From the NCBI RefSeq assembly GCF_022698165.1, contig NZ_JALDAY010000002.1, positions 434,001 through 498,000 of the forward strand: a stretch of DNA of 64,000 nt, read 5' to 3'. The stretch is from Streptomyces cylindrosporus (lineage in GTDB: Bacteria; Actinomycetota; Actinomycetes; Streptomycetales; Streptomycetaceae). The stretch's first letter is position 1; every line of letters starts with the position of its first letter. Shown piece after piece: positions 26,129 through 35,610 of this stretch. The translations under genes and the position numbers were made by a program. The notes beneath the pieces are model-generated. The model did no database searches, had not been told where the DNA came from, and was given only the letters and a program-made list of their open reading frames with translations.

Positions 26129-26898
26129 GGGGTACGAACGCCGCGCTCGGCGCGGCCGGGCTCGCGGCCTTCCTCGCCCTGGGCGAGGCGGTGCCGCGGC
26201 TCGGCCTCGTCAAGGAGGCCTACTTCCCGCCGACCAGCCGTATCGCCTCCGCGCTCGGCGACGAACTCGCCGACGGCGGCTTCTGGTCGGCGCTCGGCGA
26301 CACCCTGACCGGCTGGGCGATCGGCCTCGCGATCGCGGTCGGCGCGGGTGTCGTCGTGGGCGTGCTGGTCTCGATCGTGCCGTACCTGCGCGAGGCGACG
26401 GCCTCGACGATCGAGTTCCTGCGCCCGATCCCCTCGGTGGCGCTGATCCCTCTCGCCGTCCTGCTGTACGGCACCGAACTCAAGTCGGTGCTCCTGCTCG
26501 TCGTGTACGCGTCCTTCTGGCAGGTGCTCATCCAGACCCTGTACGGCGTCCAGGACGTGGACCCGGTCGCCGAGGAGACGGCGCGGTCGTACGGTCTGGG
26601 CACCTGGGCGCGCGTGCGCCATGTGCTGTGGCCGACCGCGCTGCCGTACGTCATGACGGGTGTCCGGCTCGCCGCGGCGGTCGCGCTGATCCTCGCCATC
26701 ACCGCCGAACTCGTCATCGGCGCACCGGGGCTGGGACAGGAGATCGCGGTCGCGCAGACCTCGCAGGCGGTGCCGGAGATGTACGCGCTGATCGTGGTCG
26801 CCGGGCTGCTCGGACTGCTCATCAACGTCGGCGCGCGGGCGGTGGAGCGCCGGGCGCTGGCCTGGCACCAGTCGGTGCGCGGAGAGGTGGCGGTGTGA
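26125..26898 (+). CDS. ABC importer permease 1 (NitT/TauT type)
   Basis: This 257-residue inner-membrane subunit has about six helices and the cytoplasmic EAA-like loop (DVDPVAEETARSYGLGTWARVRHVLWPTALPYVMTGVR) that docks the ATPase. GTG 26125 overlaps the stop of the binding-protein gene (GTGA), and the TGA at 26896-26898 overlaps the next ATG (TGATG). A longer upstream frame to 26023 is a shadow. It probably forms a heterodimer with the second permease. Confidence 0.87.
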   Translation: MRGTNAALGAAGLAAFLALGEAVPRLGLVKEAYFPPTSRIASALGDELADGGFWSALGDTLTGWAIGLAIAVGAGVVVGVLVSIVPYLREATASTIEFLRPIPSVALIPLAVLLYGTELKSVLLLVVYASFWQVLIQTLYGVQDVDPVAEETARSYGLGTWARVRHVLWPTALPYVMTGVRLAAAVALILAITAELVIGAPGLGQEIAVAQTSQAVPEMYALIVVAGLLGLLINVGARAVERRALAWHQSVRGEVAV

Positions 26899-27674
26899 TG
26901 CGCGTACTGCTGCGGCTGTTCTTCGTGGTGGCGCTGCCCGTGCTGCTGGTCGCGGTGTGGTGGGCCGCGTCGTCCGGCAGCACGGACCCCTTCTGGCCGC
27001 CGCTGCGGACGATCCTCAAGACCTTCCCGGACGTCTGGACCGCCGACCGGCTGCGCACCGACGTGCTGCCCAGCGTTCTGCGCCTCGCGGCGGGATACGC
27101 GCTGGCGACCGTCGTCGGCATCGGGCTCGGCACGGTCATCGGCTCCTACCGGCGGGTGCGGGCGGTGTGCGAACCGGTCCTGGAGTTCCTGCGGGCGGTG
27201 CCGCCGCCCGTGCTCATCCCGGTGATCATGCTGTTCGCGGGCATCGGCGACACGATGAAGATCGTGGTGATCGCGAGCGGCTGCGTCTGGCCGATCCTGC
27301 TCAACACGGTCGAGGGGGTGCGCGCGGTCGACTCCGTGATGCTGGAGACGGCCCGCTCGTACGGCATCACGGGCGTGGCGCGCCTGCGCGACCTGGTGCT
27401 GCGCTCGGCGAGTCCGCAAATCTTCGCGGGCCTGCGCCAGGCGCTGTCCATCGGCATCATCCTGATGGTCATCAGCGAGATGTTCGCGGCCAGCAACGGC
27501 ATCGGCTTCACCGTCGTCCAGTTCCAGCGCAGCTTCGCCATCCCGGACATGTGGACCGGGATCCTGGTCCTCGGGCTGCTCGGCTTCCTACTCTCCGTCG
27601 TCTTCCAGCTGGTCGAGCGGCGGGTGCTCGGCTGGTACCACGGTCTGCGCGCGTCCACCCGGCGGTCGCAGTGA
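26898..27674 (+). CDS. ABC importer permease 2 (NitT/TauT type)
   Basis: This 258-residue paralogue of the preceding permease has a signal-anchor first helix, a set of further helices and its own docking loop (VDSVMLETARSYGITGVARLRDLVLRSASPQIFAGLR). Two different permeases are unusual for the SsuC/TauC class, which normally uses a homodimer. Paired permeases occur in the pyrimidine/phthalate-like branch, and this slightly favours an aromatic or heterocyclic substrate. ATG 26898 overlaps the preceding stop. Confidence 0.86.
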   Translation: MRVLLRLFFVVALPVLLVAVWWAASSGSTDPFWPPLRTILKTFPDVWTADRLRTDVLPSVLRLAAGYALATVVGIGLGTVIGSYRRVRAVCEPVLEFLRAVPPPVLIPVIMLFAGIGDTMKIVVIASGCVWPILLNTVEGVRAVDSVMLETARSYGITGVARLRDLVLRSASPQIFAGLRQALSIGIILMVISEMFAASNGIGFTVVQFQRSFAIPDMWTGILVLGLLGFLLSVVFQLVERRVLGWYHGLRASTRRSQ

Positions 27675-27694
27675 AGCTCGCGAAAGGGCGGTCC

Positions 27695-28507
27695 ATGCTC
27701 GACGTACGCGGCCTGAAGAAGGTCTACGAGGGGTCCGGCCGCCGTGTGGAGGCGGTGCGCGACCTCACCTTCACGGTGGAGGCGGGCGAACTCGTCTGCC
27801 TGGTCGGCCCGTCGGGCTGCGGCAAGACGACCCTGCTGAAGTGCGTGGGCGGCCTGCTCACGCCGACGGCCGGCCAGGTGACCCTGGCGGACCGTCCGGT
27901 GAGCGGGCCGCCGCCCGGCATGGCCTTCGTCTTCCAGGAGTACGGCCGCAGCCTCTTCCCCTGGATGCGGGTCGCCGAGAACATCGAACTCCCCCTGAAG
28001 CAGAAGGACTTGACCAAGTCCCGGCGCAGGGAGCTGGTGGCCGACGCGCTGGAGTCGGTCGGCCTCACGGACGCGGCCGGCGCCTATCCCTGGCAGCTGT
28101 CCGGCGGTATGCAGCAGCGCGTCGCCATCGCCCGCGCGCTCGCCTACGAGCCCGACGTCCTGCTGATGGACGAGCCGTTCGCGGCGGTGGACGCCCAGAC
28201 CCGGGCCGATCTGGAGGATCTCGTACGCCGGTTGTGGCGGGAGCGCGGGATGACGATCCTGTTCGTCACCCACGACATCGACGAGGCGGTGTACCTGGGC
28301 GAGCGGGTGGTCGTCCTGTCCGCCTCCCCCACCGTCGTACAGGAACAGCTCAAGGTCGATCTGCCCGACGAGCGCGACCAGTTGCACACACGGGTCGCCC
28401 CGCGCTTCGCCGAGCTGCGGACCCATGTGTACGAGCAGATCCAGGCGGCGAAGCGGGGGACGCCCGAGGACGCGGTCACGAAGTCAGATACGCCTCCACC
28501 TCACTGA
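27695..28507 (+). CDS. ABC importer ATP-binding protein (NitT/TauT type)
   Basis: This 270-residue ATPase has Walker A GPSGCGKTT (about 38-46), Q-loop VFQEYGRSLFPW, signature LSGGMQQR, Walker B VLLMDEPF, D-loop and switch THD, all intact. ATG 27695 follows AAAGGGCGG at good spacing; GTG 27671, overlapping the permease stop, would add eight residues and is the alternative. It energises the two preceding permeases. The last 32 bases overlap the 3' end of the convergent glucanase gene. Confidence 0.9.
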   Translation: MLDVRGLKKVYEGSGRRVEAVRDLTFTVEAGELVCLVGPSGCGKTTLLKCVGGLLTPTAGQVTLADRPVSGPPPGMAFVFQEYGRSLFPWMRVAENIELPLKQKDLTKSRRRELVADALESVGLTDAAGAYPWQLSGGMQQRVAIARALAYEPDVLLMDEPFAAVDAQTRADLEDLVRRLWRERGMTILFVTHDIDEAVYLGERVVVLSASPTVVQEQLKVDLPDERDQLHTRVAPRFAELRTHVYEQIQAAKRGTPEDAVTKSDTPPPH

Positions 28508-30647
28508 ACTGCCCTGCGGGCCAGCCGGTGTTGGCGCTGACGGACAGCCGCAGATAGCGCAGGTTCGTGCTGCTCGGCAGGGAGACGGTGGCCGTGTTGC
28601 CGGTGGCCGGGTCGAAGCGGTAGCCGGAAGAGCCCACCACCGTCGAGTAGTTGGACCCGTCGGTGCTGCCCAGCACGGTGATGGTCTGCGTACGCGCGCC
28701 CCACGCCGAGGACGGCGGCAGCTTCAGCACCAGGCGGCGGACCGCGTAGGAGGAGCCCAGGTCGACCGTCCAGGACTGCGGGAAGGCGTTGTTGGTCGAC
28801 TCCCAGTAGCTGTTCGCGTCTCCGTCGACCGCCTTGCCGGGCGTGTAGACGTCCTGCGAGCCGGTCGCGGTGGCCGGGCGGCCCTTGGCGAGATTGCGGT
28901 TCGGGTCCGGGTCGGGGTTGCCCTGGCCGGGCTGCGGCCATGTCGAGCAGTCCGACCAGGTGCTGTTCCAGCCGGAGTTGCCGCCGCCGTCGGTGAGCGT
29001 GAAGGTGCCGGAGCTCGCCGGGTAGGGGCAGTTGTAGATGCCGGCCGCGCCCACCGAACTCGCGGTCACGTTGCGGAACGTGGCCGCGCCCTGTGCCTCC
29101 GCCTGGACGACGACCGTCCCGGTGTTGCGCACGGTCGCGCCGTCCACGGTGACGTTGCGGACGGGGTACCCCTGCCCGCCGCCCGACACGAACTCGAAGG
29201 CGCTGTACGGGCTGTCGGTGATCGTCGTGTTGGTGATGTTCACGGTGGCGTTGATGGCGCTGTCGTAGGAGTCGACGCGCAACGCTCCCATCGGATGGTT
29301 CCAGTTGGGGTTCATCGCCCCCGCGCGGACGAGCGTGTTGCCGTCGACGGTGATCGTGCCGGCCAGCGGCGAGAAGGGGTCGAGGAACTTCTGGTTGGAG
29401 ATCGCGATGCCGCTGCCGAGGGCGTTGGTGTCGGAGACCAGGTTGTTCTTCACCGCGATGTCAGTGCCGCCGTAGATCGCGATGCCGTTGGCGAGGTTGG
29501 GCTGCGAGATGGTGTTGTTCTCGAAGCTGCTGTTGGTGTCCGCCGAGTACAGCGACCACATGGCGAGGGAGTCGTCACCCTGGTTGCGCAGGAAGTTGTT
29601 GCGGACGCGGACCCCGCGGGCGTTCCCGTTGAGGTTGAGGCCGTCGGCGGTGGTGTCGAGGATGCGGTTGTTCTCGACGACCAGGTTGTCGTTGTTGCCC
29701 ATCAGCCAGAGGCCGACCTTCATGTGCTGGATCCACATGCCGGAGACCGAACTGTTCGGTCCCAGCGAGCCGTTGACGAAGTTGTCCGGGTTGGAGTCGA
29801 CGCGCTCGGTGACCTCGCCGATCACCGCGAAGTCCTTGATGTGCACGCCCCCGGAGGAGCTGGACTGGTCGATGAAGCGGGAGGTGTGCACGACGGAGTA
29901 CCAGCTGCCGGCGCCCTGGAGCGTCACGTTCTGGACCCCGCTCAGCGAGGACGTGAGCCTGTAGTCGCCCGGCGGGATCCAGACCACCCCGCCTTGGGCG
30001 GCGGCGATCGCGTCCCGGAAGGCCTGCGTGGAGTCGCCGTTGCCGCTGGGGTCGGCGCCCTTGGAGGTGACCGAGACCGAGCCCGCGGGCTGGGAGGCGG
30101 CGGCGTCGACCTGCTCGAAGTCGGCCACGTCCACGGTGACCTGGGTACCGGTGGACTGGAAGGCGACCTTGTCGCCGGCCTGGAGGTTCTGCCCGAGCAG
30201 CAGCCGGGAGTTGTCGAAGAAGTGGTGCTGCTTGGCGCCCGGGATCCAACCGGTGTCGATGTACGAGTACTTGGAGGTCACCGGCAGCGTCCTGGTGAGC
30301 CTGGTGCCGTTGACGTACACGTCGAGCGAGCCCGACTGGCCGTCCGGGACGCTGTAGGCGAGGTTCACGGCGTTGGCCGCGCGCGGCACGGTGAACTCGA
30401 CGCGCTGCCCCGAGGTGAGCCGCACGGCCTGGCGTCCGGAGGCCTCGGAGGCGAGGGTGCCCTGGGTGTAGTCGGGGCCGATCCTCGTGCCGGTGGAGGT
30501 GGCGGACTCGGCCTCGACGGAGGTGAAGGGCAGGGTGGCGCCGGAGGCCGCGTGGGCGGCCGGGACGGTCGCGGTGAGCAGACCGGCGGAGAGGGCGACC
30601 ACGGCACCGATTGCTGGCATGTGCCTGACAGATCTGGACCTGTGCAT
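28476..30647 (-). CDS. secreted GH87-like alpha-1,3-glucanase (mycodextranase type)
   Basis: This 723-residue exported enzyme has a Sec signal (residues 1-34, AAHA). A carbohydrate-binding beta domain (about 40-185: FTSVEAESATSTGTRI...VDVADFEQ) and a right-handed beta-helix (190-560: SKGADPSGNGDSTQAFRDAIAAA...VWIPPGDYRL) follow, with a discoidin/F5-8 type C domain at about 585-723. The helix contains the segments MWIQHMKVGLWLMG, TTADGLNLNG and RNQGDDSLAMWS, which I recall from GH87 mutanase/mycodextranase proteins, with paired Asp residues. Downstream of an alpha-glucosidase and a maltose-type importer, fungal alpha-1,3-glucan or nigeran is the likely substrate. ATG 30647 has AAGGGA. Other beta-helix families are possible. 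Confidence 0.72.
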   Translation of the reverse strand: MHRSRSVRHMPAIGAVVALSAGLLTATVPAAHAASGATLPFTSVEAESATSTGTRIGPDYTQGTLASEASGRQAVRLTSGQRVEFTVPRAANAVNLAYSVPDGQSGSLDVYVNGTRLTRTLPVTSKYSYIDTGWIPGAKQHHFFDNSRLLLGQNLQAGDKVAFQSTGTQVTVDVADFEQVDAAASQPAGSVSVTSKGADPSGNGDSTQAFRDAIAAAQGGVVWIPPGDYRLTSSLSGVQNVTLQGAGSWYSVVHTSRFIDQSSSSGGVHIKDFAVIGEVTERVDSNPDNFVNGSLGPNSSVSGMWIQHMKVGLWLMGNNDNLVVENNRILDTTADGLNLNGNARGVRVRNNFLRNQGDDSLAMWSLYSADTNSSFENNTISQPNLANGIAIYGGTDIAVKNNLVSDTNALGSGIAISNQKFLDPFSPLAGTITVDGNTLVRAGAMNPNWNHPMGALRVDSYDSAINATVNITNTTITDSPYSAFEFVSGGGQGYPVRNVTVDGATVRNTGTVVVQAEAQGAATFRNVTASSVGAAGIYNCPYPASSGTFTLTDGGGNSGWNSTWSDCSTWPQPGQGNPDPDPNRNLAKGRPATATGSQDVYTPGKAVDGDANSYWESTNNAFPQSWTVDLGSSYAVRRLVLKLPPSSAWGARTQTITVLGSTDGSNYSTVVGSSGYRFDPATGNTATVSLPSSTNLRYLRLSVSANTGWPAGQFSEVEAYLTS

Positions 30648-30702
30648 GTGCTGATCCCTTCGGGGTGGGGGTGCGGGGATAGCGGCTGCGGTCGGCTGCG
30701 GC

Positions 30703-32304
30703 TCAGGCGCGCAGCCAGACCGCGGTGTCCTTCGGCAGCCGGCCGTCGGAGCTCAACGGGCCGCTGGCGAGGAGGAGTTGGGAGTGGGCGGGCAGTTCGG
30801 CGGGGGTGTCGGCGAGGTTCACCACGCACAGGGCGCCTTCCGCCCGGGCGAAGGCGAGGACGCCGTCGGGTGCGGGCAGCCAGGTGAGGGGGCCCTGGCC
30901 GAAGACGGGTCGCAGGCCGATCGCCGCGCGGTAGAGCGCGAGCATCGAGGAGGGGTCGGCGGCCTGCCGGTCGGCGGCGTACGTCGCCCAGCCGTCGGGC
31001 TGCGGCAGCCACGGCTCCTGCCGCGAGCCGAATCCCGCGTACGGCGCTTCGTCGACCCATGGCAGCGGGACCCGGCACCCGTCACGTCCCGGGTCGGTGC
31101 CGCCGGAGCGGAAGTACATCGGGTCCTGGATGCGCTCCCGTGGGATGTCGGCCTCGGGCAGGCCCAGTTCCTCGCCCTGGTAGAGGTAGACGGCGCCGGG
31201 CAGCGCGAGCGAGAGCAGGGCGGCGGCGCGGGCGCGCCGGGTGCCGAGGGCGAGGTCGGTGGGGGTGCTGAAGGCCTTGGCGGCGAAGTCGAAGCCGGTG
31301 TCGGCGCGGCCGTAGCGGGTGACCGTGCGGGTGACGTCGTGGTTGCAGAGCACCCAGGTCGCGGGGGCGCCCACGGGGGCGTGCTCGGCGAGCGTGGAGT
31401 CGATCGACGTACGCAGCCTGTCCGCTTCCCAAGGGCAGGACAGGAAGGCGAAGTTGAAGGCGGTGTGCAGTTCGTCGGGGCGGAGGTAGCGGGCGAAGCG
31501 CTCGGTGTCCGGGAGCCACACCTCGCCGACGAAGACGCCGTCGTAGTCGTCGGCCACCGCGCGCCAGGAGCGGTAGATGTCGTGGAGTTCGTCGCGGTCG
31601 ACGAAGGGGTGCGGCTCGGGTGCGTCGGCGAGGTCGGGCAGGTCCGGGTCCTTGGCGAGGAGGGCGGCCGAGTCGATGCGGACGCCGGCGACGCCCCGCT
31701 CGAACCAGAAGCGCAGGATGTCCTCGTGCTCCTGACGGACCGCCGGATGCGCCCAGTTGAGGTCGGGCTGCTCGGGCGTGAACAGGTGCAGGTACCAGTC
31801 GCCGTCGGGCAGCCGTGTCCACACCGGCTCGGTGGAGCCGACGAACTGGGAGGGCCAGTCGTTGGGCGGGAGCCCGCCGTCCTCGCCGCGGCCGGGCCGG
31901 AAGTGGAACAGCTCGCGCTCGGGGCTGCCGGGACCCGCGGCGAGCGCCGCCCGGAACCAGGGGTGCTGGTCGGACACGTGGTTGGGCACGATGTCGACGA
32001 TGGTGCGGATGCCGAGCTCCCTGGCCTCGGCGATCAGCTTCTCGGCCTCGGCGAGGGTGCCGAAGGCCGGGTCGATCGCCCGGTAGTCGGCGACGTCGTA
32101 ACCGCCGTCCTTCATCGGCGACAGGTACCAGGGGTTGAACCACAGGGCGTCGACGCCGAGTTCGGCGAGATACGGCAGCTTCGCGCGGACGCCCGCGAGG
32201 TCGCCGGTGCCGTCCCCGTCGCCGTCGGCGAAGCTGCGGACGTACACCTGGTAGATGACGGCGGAGCGCCACCACTCCTTCTGGGCAGGGCGGGGCTGTC
32301 CCAC
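30703..32304 (-). CDS. GH13 alpha-glucosidase (oligo-glucosidase type)
   Basis: This 533-residue cytosolic TIM-barrel enzyme has the catalytic nucleophile Asp211 (GVRIDSA), acid/base Glu261 (VGEVW) and stabiliser Asp323 (NHDV). The amino terminus WWRSAVIYQVYVRSFAD is the usual start of oligo-1,6-/alpha-glucosidases. No signal peptide is present, so it acts on imported oligosaccharides. GTG 32304 has GAAAGG upstream. It follows the two permease genes (30 nt gap) and precedes the secreted glucanase, suggesting outside cleavage, uptake and inside hydrolysis. Linkage preference cannot be read from the sequence. Confidence 0.9.
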   Translation of the reverse strand: MGQPRPAQKEWWRSAVIYQVYVRSFADGDGDGTGDLAGVRAKLPYLAELGVDALWFNPWYLSPMKDGGYDVADYRAIDPAFGTLAEAEKLIAEARELGIRTIVDIVPNHVSDQHPWFRAALAAGPGSPERELFHFRPGRGEDGGLPPNDWPSQFVGSTEPVWTRLPDGDWYLHLFTPEQPDLNWAHPAVRQEHEDILRFWFERGVAGVRIDSAALLAKDPDLPDLADAPEPHPFVDRDELHDIYRSWRAVADDYDGVFVGEVWLPDTERFARYLRPDELHTAFNFAFLSCPWEADRLRTSIDSTLAEHAPVGAPATWVLCNHDVTRTVTRYGRADTGFDFAAKAFSTPTDLALGTRRARAAALLSLALPGAVYLYQGEELGLPEADIPRERIQDPMYFRSGGTDPGRDGCRVPLPWVDEAPYAGFGSRQEPWLPQPDGWATYAADRQAADPSSMLALYRAAIGLRPVFGQGPLTWLPAPDGVLAFARAEGALCVVNLADTPAELPAHSQLLLASGPLSSDGRLPKDTAVWLRA

Positions 32305-32334
32305 GGTGCGTGCCTTTCTGTCGGAGGGAGGGCG

Positions 32335-33195
32335 TCAGCCCTTGGTGCTGCCCGCGCTGATCCCGGCGATGATGTGCCGCTGGAAGACGAGGAACAGCGC
32401 GACCATCGGGATGCTGGCGATGACCATCGCCGCGATGAGCACGGTCAGTTGGATGTTCTGCGAGAGCTGGACGAGGGCCACGCTGATCGGCTGCTTGTCG
32501 GTGTCGGAGAAGACCATCAGCGGCCAGAGGAAGTCCTGCCAGACGGCGACGAGGGCGAAGATCGAGACCACGCCGAGGACCGGGCGGGACATGGGCAGCA
32601 CCACCGACCACAGCGTGCGCAGCTTTCCGGCGCCGTCCATCTCCGCGGCCTCCAGCACGTCGCGCGGGAGTTGGTCGAAGAACCGCTTGAGCAGATAGAG
32701 GTTGAAGGCGTTGGCGGCGGCCGGCAGCCAGATGGCCAGCGGGTCGTTGAGGAGACCCAGGTCCGCCACGGTCAGGTACTTCGGTACGACGAGCGCCTGG
32801 GCCGGGACCATCAGGGTGGCGAGGATGCCGCCGAGGATCACCTTGCCGAAGACCGGCCGGAGCCGGGAGAGGGCGTAGGCGGCGGCCGTGCACAGGACCA
32901 GTTGGAACGCCCAGGCGCCGGCCGCCTGGACGACCGTGTTCCACAGGTGCCGCGGGAGCTGCATCAGGTCCCAGGCGTCGGTGTAGCCGCCGAGGTGCCA
33001 GTGCTCGGGCACGAGGGTGGGCGGGGTCCGTGTCACCTCGTCCGGGGACTTCATCGCGCCGGTCACCATCCAGTAGACCGGGAAGAGGAAGGCGAGGGCG
33101 AAGAGCAGGACGACGGTGGTGAAGACGGTCCAGTAGAGGGCCTTGCCGCGCGGGCGGGCCAGGGTCGCCGGGGAGATCAGGGTGCGGGTGCTCAT
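32335..33195 (-). CDS. carbohydrate ABC permease (MalG type)
   Basis: This 286-residue membrane subunit has six helices and the EAA loop EAAEMDGAGKLRTLWSVVLPMSRP. ATG 33195 overlaps the stop of the other permease by 4 nt. The operon encodes no ATPase; Streptomyces sugar importers of this kind share the general ATPase MsiK, which would be encoded elsewhere. Confidence 0.92.
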   Translation of the reverse strand: MSTRTLISPATLARPRGKALYWTVFTTVVLLFALAFLFPVYWMVTGAMKSPDEVTRTPPTLVPEHWHLGGYTDAWDLMQLPRHLWNTVVQAAGAWAFQLVLCTAAAYALSRLRPVFGKVILGGILATLMVPAQALVVPKYLTVADLGLLNDPLAIWLPAAANAFNLYLLKRFFDQLPRDVLEAAEMDGAGKLRTLWSVVLPMSRPVLGVVSIFALVAVWQDFLWPLMVFSDTDKQPISVALVQLSQNIQLTVLIAAMVIASIPMVALFLVFQRHIIAGISAGSTKG

Positions 33196-34145
33196 GCGTC
33201 CCCCTCGGACCGGGTCAGCCTCAGATACACGGCGGAGAAGGCGCCCAGCAGCACGAGCAGCAGCACGCTGAGCGCGCAGGCGCCGCCGAAGTCGTTGTAG
33301 AGGAAGGCGTACTTGTAGATCAGGTAGAGGACGGTGACCGTGGCGTTCTCCGGGCCGCCGCCCGTGATCACGAACGGCTCGGTGAAGACCTGCATCGTGG
33401 CGATGATCTGAAGGAGCATCAGCATGAGGATGACGAACCGGGTCTGAGGGATCGTCACATGGCGGACGCGCTGGAGGAGGTTCGCGCCGTCCAGTTCGGC
33501 CGCCTCGTACAGCTCGCCGGGGATGGACTGGAGCGCGGCCAGGTAGATCAGGACGGTGCCGCCCATGTTGGCCCAGGTGGCCACGATCACGAGCGAGATG
33601 AGGGCGGTGTCGGCGCCGTTGGACCAGTTCGAGGTGGGCAGGTGGAGGAAGCGGAGGGTCTCGTTGGCGAGGCCGGCTCCGGGGTCGTAGAACCACTTCC
33701 ACAGCAGCGCGCTGACCACCGGCGGGATCATCACCGGGAGGTAGACCACGACCCTGAAGAAGGCCTTGGCGTGCCGGAGTTCGTTGAGGACCAGGGCCAT
33801 CACGAAGGGGATCGCGAAGCCGATCAGCAGGGCGAGCAGGGTGAAGGTGAGCGTGTTGCGCCAGGCGGCCGCGAACTCCGGGTCGTGCCAGACGCGGGTG
33901 AAGTTCGCGGTGCCGACCCACTCGGGTGACGAGCCCGGCGTGTACTTCTGGAAGGCGATCACGACCGCGCGGATCGCCGGGTACCAGGAGAACAGGGCGA
34001 AGCAGATCAGGCCGCCGAGGAGGAACGCGTAGGCGCGCGCCTGGTCGGCGAGGCGGCGCCGTCCCCGGCCCCCTACCGGGGACGGCGCCTGGACCGGTGG
34101 GACGGCGGCCGTCTTGACGGGGTGCCGCTCGGCCGTCTTCGTCAT
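33192..34145 (-). CDS. carbohydrate ABC permease (MalF type)
   Basis: This 317-residue membrane subunit has a cytoplasmic amino-terminal extension of about 35 residues, six helices and the EAA loop ELYEAAELDGANLLQRVRHVTIPQTR. It pairs with the MalG-type subunit. ATG 34145 lies 5 nt after the stop of the binding-protein gene. The frame stays open further upstream, but that part is a shadow of the lipoprotein gene. Confidence 0.92.
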   Translation of the reverse strand: MTKTAERHPVKTAAVPPVQAPSPVGGRGRRRLADQARAYAFLLGGLICFALFSWYPAIRAVVIAFQKYTPGSSPEWVGTANFTRVWHDPEFAAAWRNTLTFTLLALLIGFAIPFVMALVLNELRHAKAFFRVVVYLPVMIPPVVSALLWKWFYDPGAGLANETLRFLHLPTSNWSNGADTALISLVIVATWANMGGTVLIYLAALQSIPGELYEAAELDGANLLQRVRHVTIPQTRFVILMLMLLQIIATMQVFTEPFVITGGGPENATVTVLYLIYKYAFLYNDFGGACALSVLLLVLLGAFSAVYLRLTRSEGDA

Positions 34146-34150
34146 GTGCG

Positions 34151-35500
34151 TCAGCCTCGCGCCAGGATGCTGTCGATCTTGCCGGAGGCGTCCTTCAGCA
34201 ACTGGTCGATGTCCGCGTCCTTCTTGGTGAGGACGGCGGAGACGGTGCCGTCGAGGACGGAGTAGATCTGCTGGGCGTTCGGCGGCTCGATCTTCAGCTG
34301 GAGGCTGTGGTTGCCGTCGAGGAAGGCCTGGTAGTTCTCCACCGGGACATTGGCGTTGGCCTTCTTGACCTGCTGGTCCTTGGCGTCGGCGGCGCCGGTG
34401 AACAGGCGCGGCTCGGGCAGGCCGACCGGGGCGTCCGCCTTCTTGGCGCGGGCGTAGTCGCCCAGGAAGCCGCTTCCGGGGGTGAGGAACATGTGGTCCA
34501 GCCACTTGAGGCCGGCCTTGATCTGGGCGGGCGTGTCGTGCTTGTTGAACATGTAGCCGTCGCCGCCGATGAGCGTGCCCTTGCCGCCGGGCATCGGACC
34601 GAGCGCGAGGTCCTTGTAGTTGCCGCCCTTCTCCTTGACCAGGATCGGGATGTTGTCCGGCGCGGACAGATACATGCCGAGCTTGCCCGAACCCATCATC
34701 TGCTGCACGTCGTTGATGACGAGGAGCTGCTTGCTGCCCATCGAGTCGTCGGTCCAGCGCATGTCGTGCAGGTTCTGCAGGACGGCGCGGCCCTCGGGGG
34801 TGTCGATGGTGGCCTTCTTGCCGTCGGCGCTCACGACGTCGCCGCCCTGCGAGTACAGCTCGGCGGTGAAGTGCCAACCCCCTTGGTTCTGGGCGCTGTA
34901 GTCGGCGTAACCGACGGTGCCGCCGCCGAGCGCGGCTATCTTCTTGGCGTCGGCGCGGACCTCTTCCCAGGTCGTCGGCGGCTGGTCGGGGTCGAGGCCG
35001 GCCTTCTCGAAGAGCTTGCGGTTGTAGATCAGGCCCATCGAGTAGCCGGTGCGCGGGATGCCGTAGACCTTCCCGTCGACGGTGTAGATGTCGCGCAGCT
35101 GCTTCTGGATGGTGCTGTAGCTCTTCAACTCCTTGATGTACGGGGTGAGATCGGCCGCCTGCTTGATGTCGACGACGTGCCTCGCGTCGGTGAAGTACGT
35201 GTAGAAGACGTCCTCCATCTGTCCGCCGGCGAGCTTGGCGTCGAAGGTCTTCGGGTCCTGGCAGGGGAACGCGTCGTGCGCGACGACGTCGATGTCCGGG
35301 TTCTGCTTCTCGAAGGCGGCGACATCCTGTTCGAAGAAGCCGCGGTCGACCTTGGCGCTCTTGGGCGGCTCGCAGTTGACGGTGATGCGCGTCTTGCCGC
35401 TCGCACTGCCGTCGTCGCCCGACCCGCAGGCGGACGCCGCGAGGGCGAGGGAACAGACGCTGAGCGCGACGAACGTACGGCGGAACCCGGTGCTTCTCAT
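34151..35500 (-). CDS. oligosaccharide-binding lipoprotein (MalE-like)
   Basis: This 449-residue extracellular binding protein has a lipoprotein signal with lipobox LAASAC (Cys25). It is a typical family 1 solute-binding protein of about 420 mature residues (RRGYSMGLIYNRKLFEKAGL-like segment, PTTWEEV). It would deliver alpha-glucan oligosaccharides to the MalFG-type permeases. ATG 35500, preceded by GAGGGG, is the natural start; 19 further codons upstream are open but give no signal peptide. It is the first gene of the operon, with the LacI gene upstream on the same strand. Confidence 0.92.
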   Translation of the reverse strand: MRSTGFRRTFVALSVCSLALAASACGSGDDGSASGKTRITVNCEPPKSAKVDRGFFEQDVAAFEKQNPDIDVVAHDAFPCQDPKTFDAKLAGGQMEDVFYTYFTDARHVVDIKQAADLTPYIKELKSYSTIQKQLRDIYTVDGKVYGIPRTGYSMGLIYNRKLFEKAGLDPDQPPTTWEEVRADAKKIAALGGGTVGYADYSAQNQGGWHFTAELYSQGGDVVSADGKKATIDTPEGRAVLQNLHDMRWTDDSMGSKQLLVINDVQQMMGSGKLGMYLSAPDNIPILVKEKGGNYKDLALGPMPGGKGTLIGGDGYMFNKHDTPAQIKAGLKWLDHMFLTPGSGFLGDYARAKKADAPVGLPEPRLFTGAADAKDQQVKKANANVPVENYQAFLDGNHSLQLKIEPPNAQQIYSVLDGTVSAVLTKKDADIDQLLKDASGKIDSILARG

Positions 35501-35552
35501 CGGTGGACCCCTCGTGGCAGGAGCGGTGGGCGGGGCACACTCAAGCACCGCC

Positions 35553-35573
35553 GACATCTGTCCGCAAGATGTC
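35553..35573. promoter_or_regulatory. inverted repeat before the binding-protein gene
   Basis: GACATCT and AGATGTC flank GTCCGCA, a perfect 7-bp inverted repeat about 55 bp upstream of the lipoprotein start and next to an A/T-rich stretch (AAATTTGAAATTATT) that may be the promoter. It may be an operator for the LacI protein encoded just upstream. Confidence 0.45.
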
Positions 35574-35610
35574 GCGCGAAATTTGAAATTATTGGACAGC
35601 CGAGCGGATC

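Noticed and set aside
30778..33300. 840-codon open frame opposite the alpha-glucosidase and permease genes, and similar long frames at 28425-30887 and 35626-37917
   Set aside because: They cross real gene boundaries and contain only low-complexity acidic/Arg-rich sequence.
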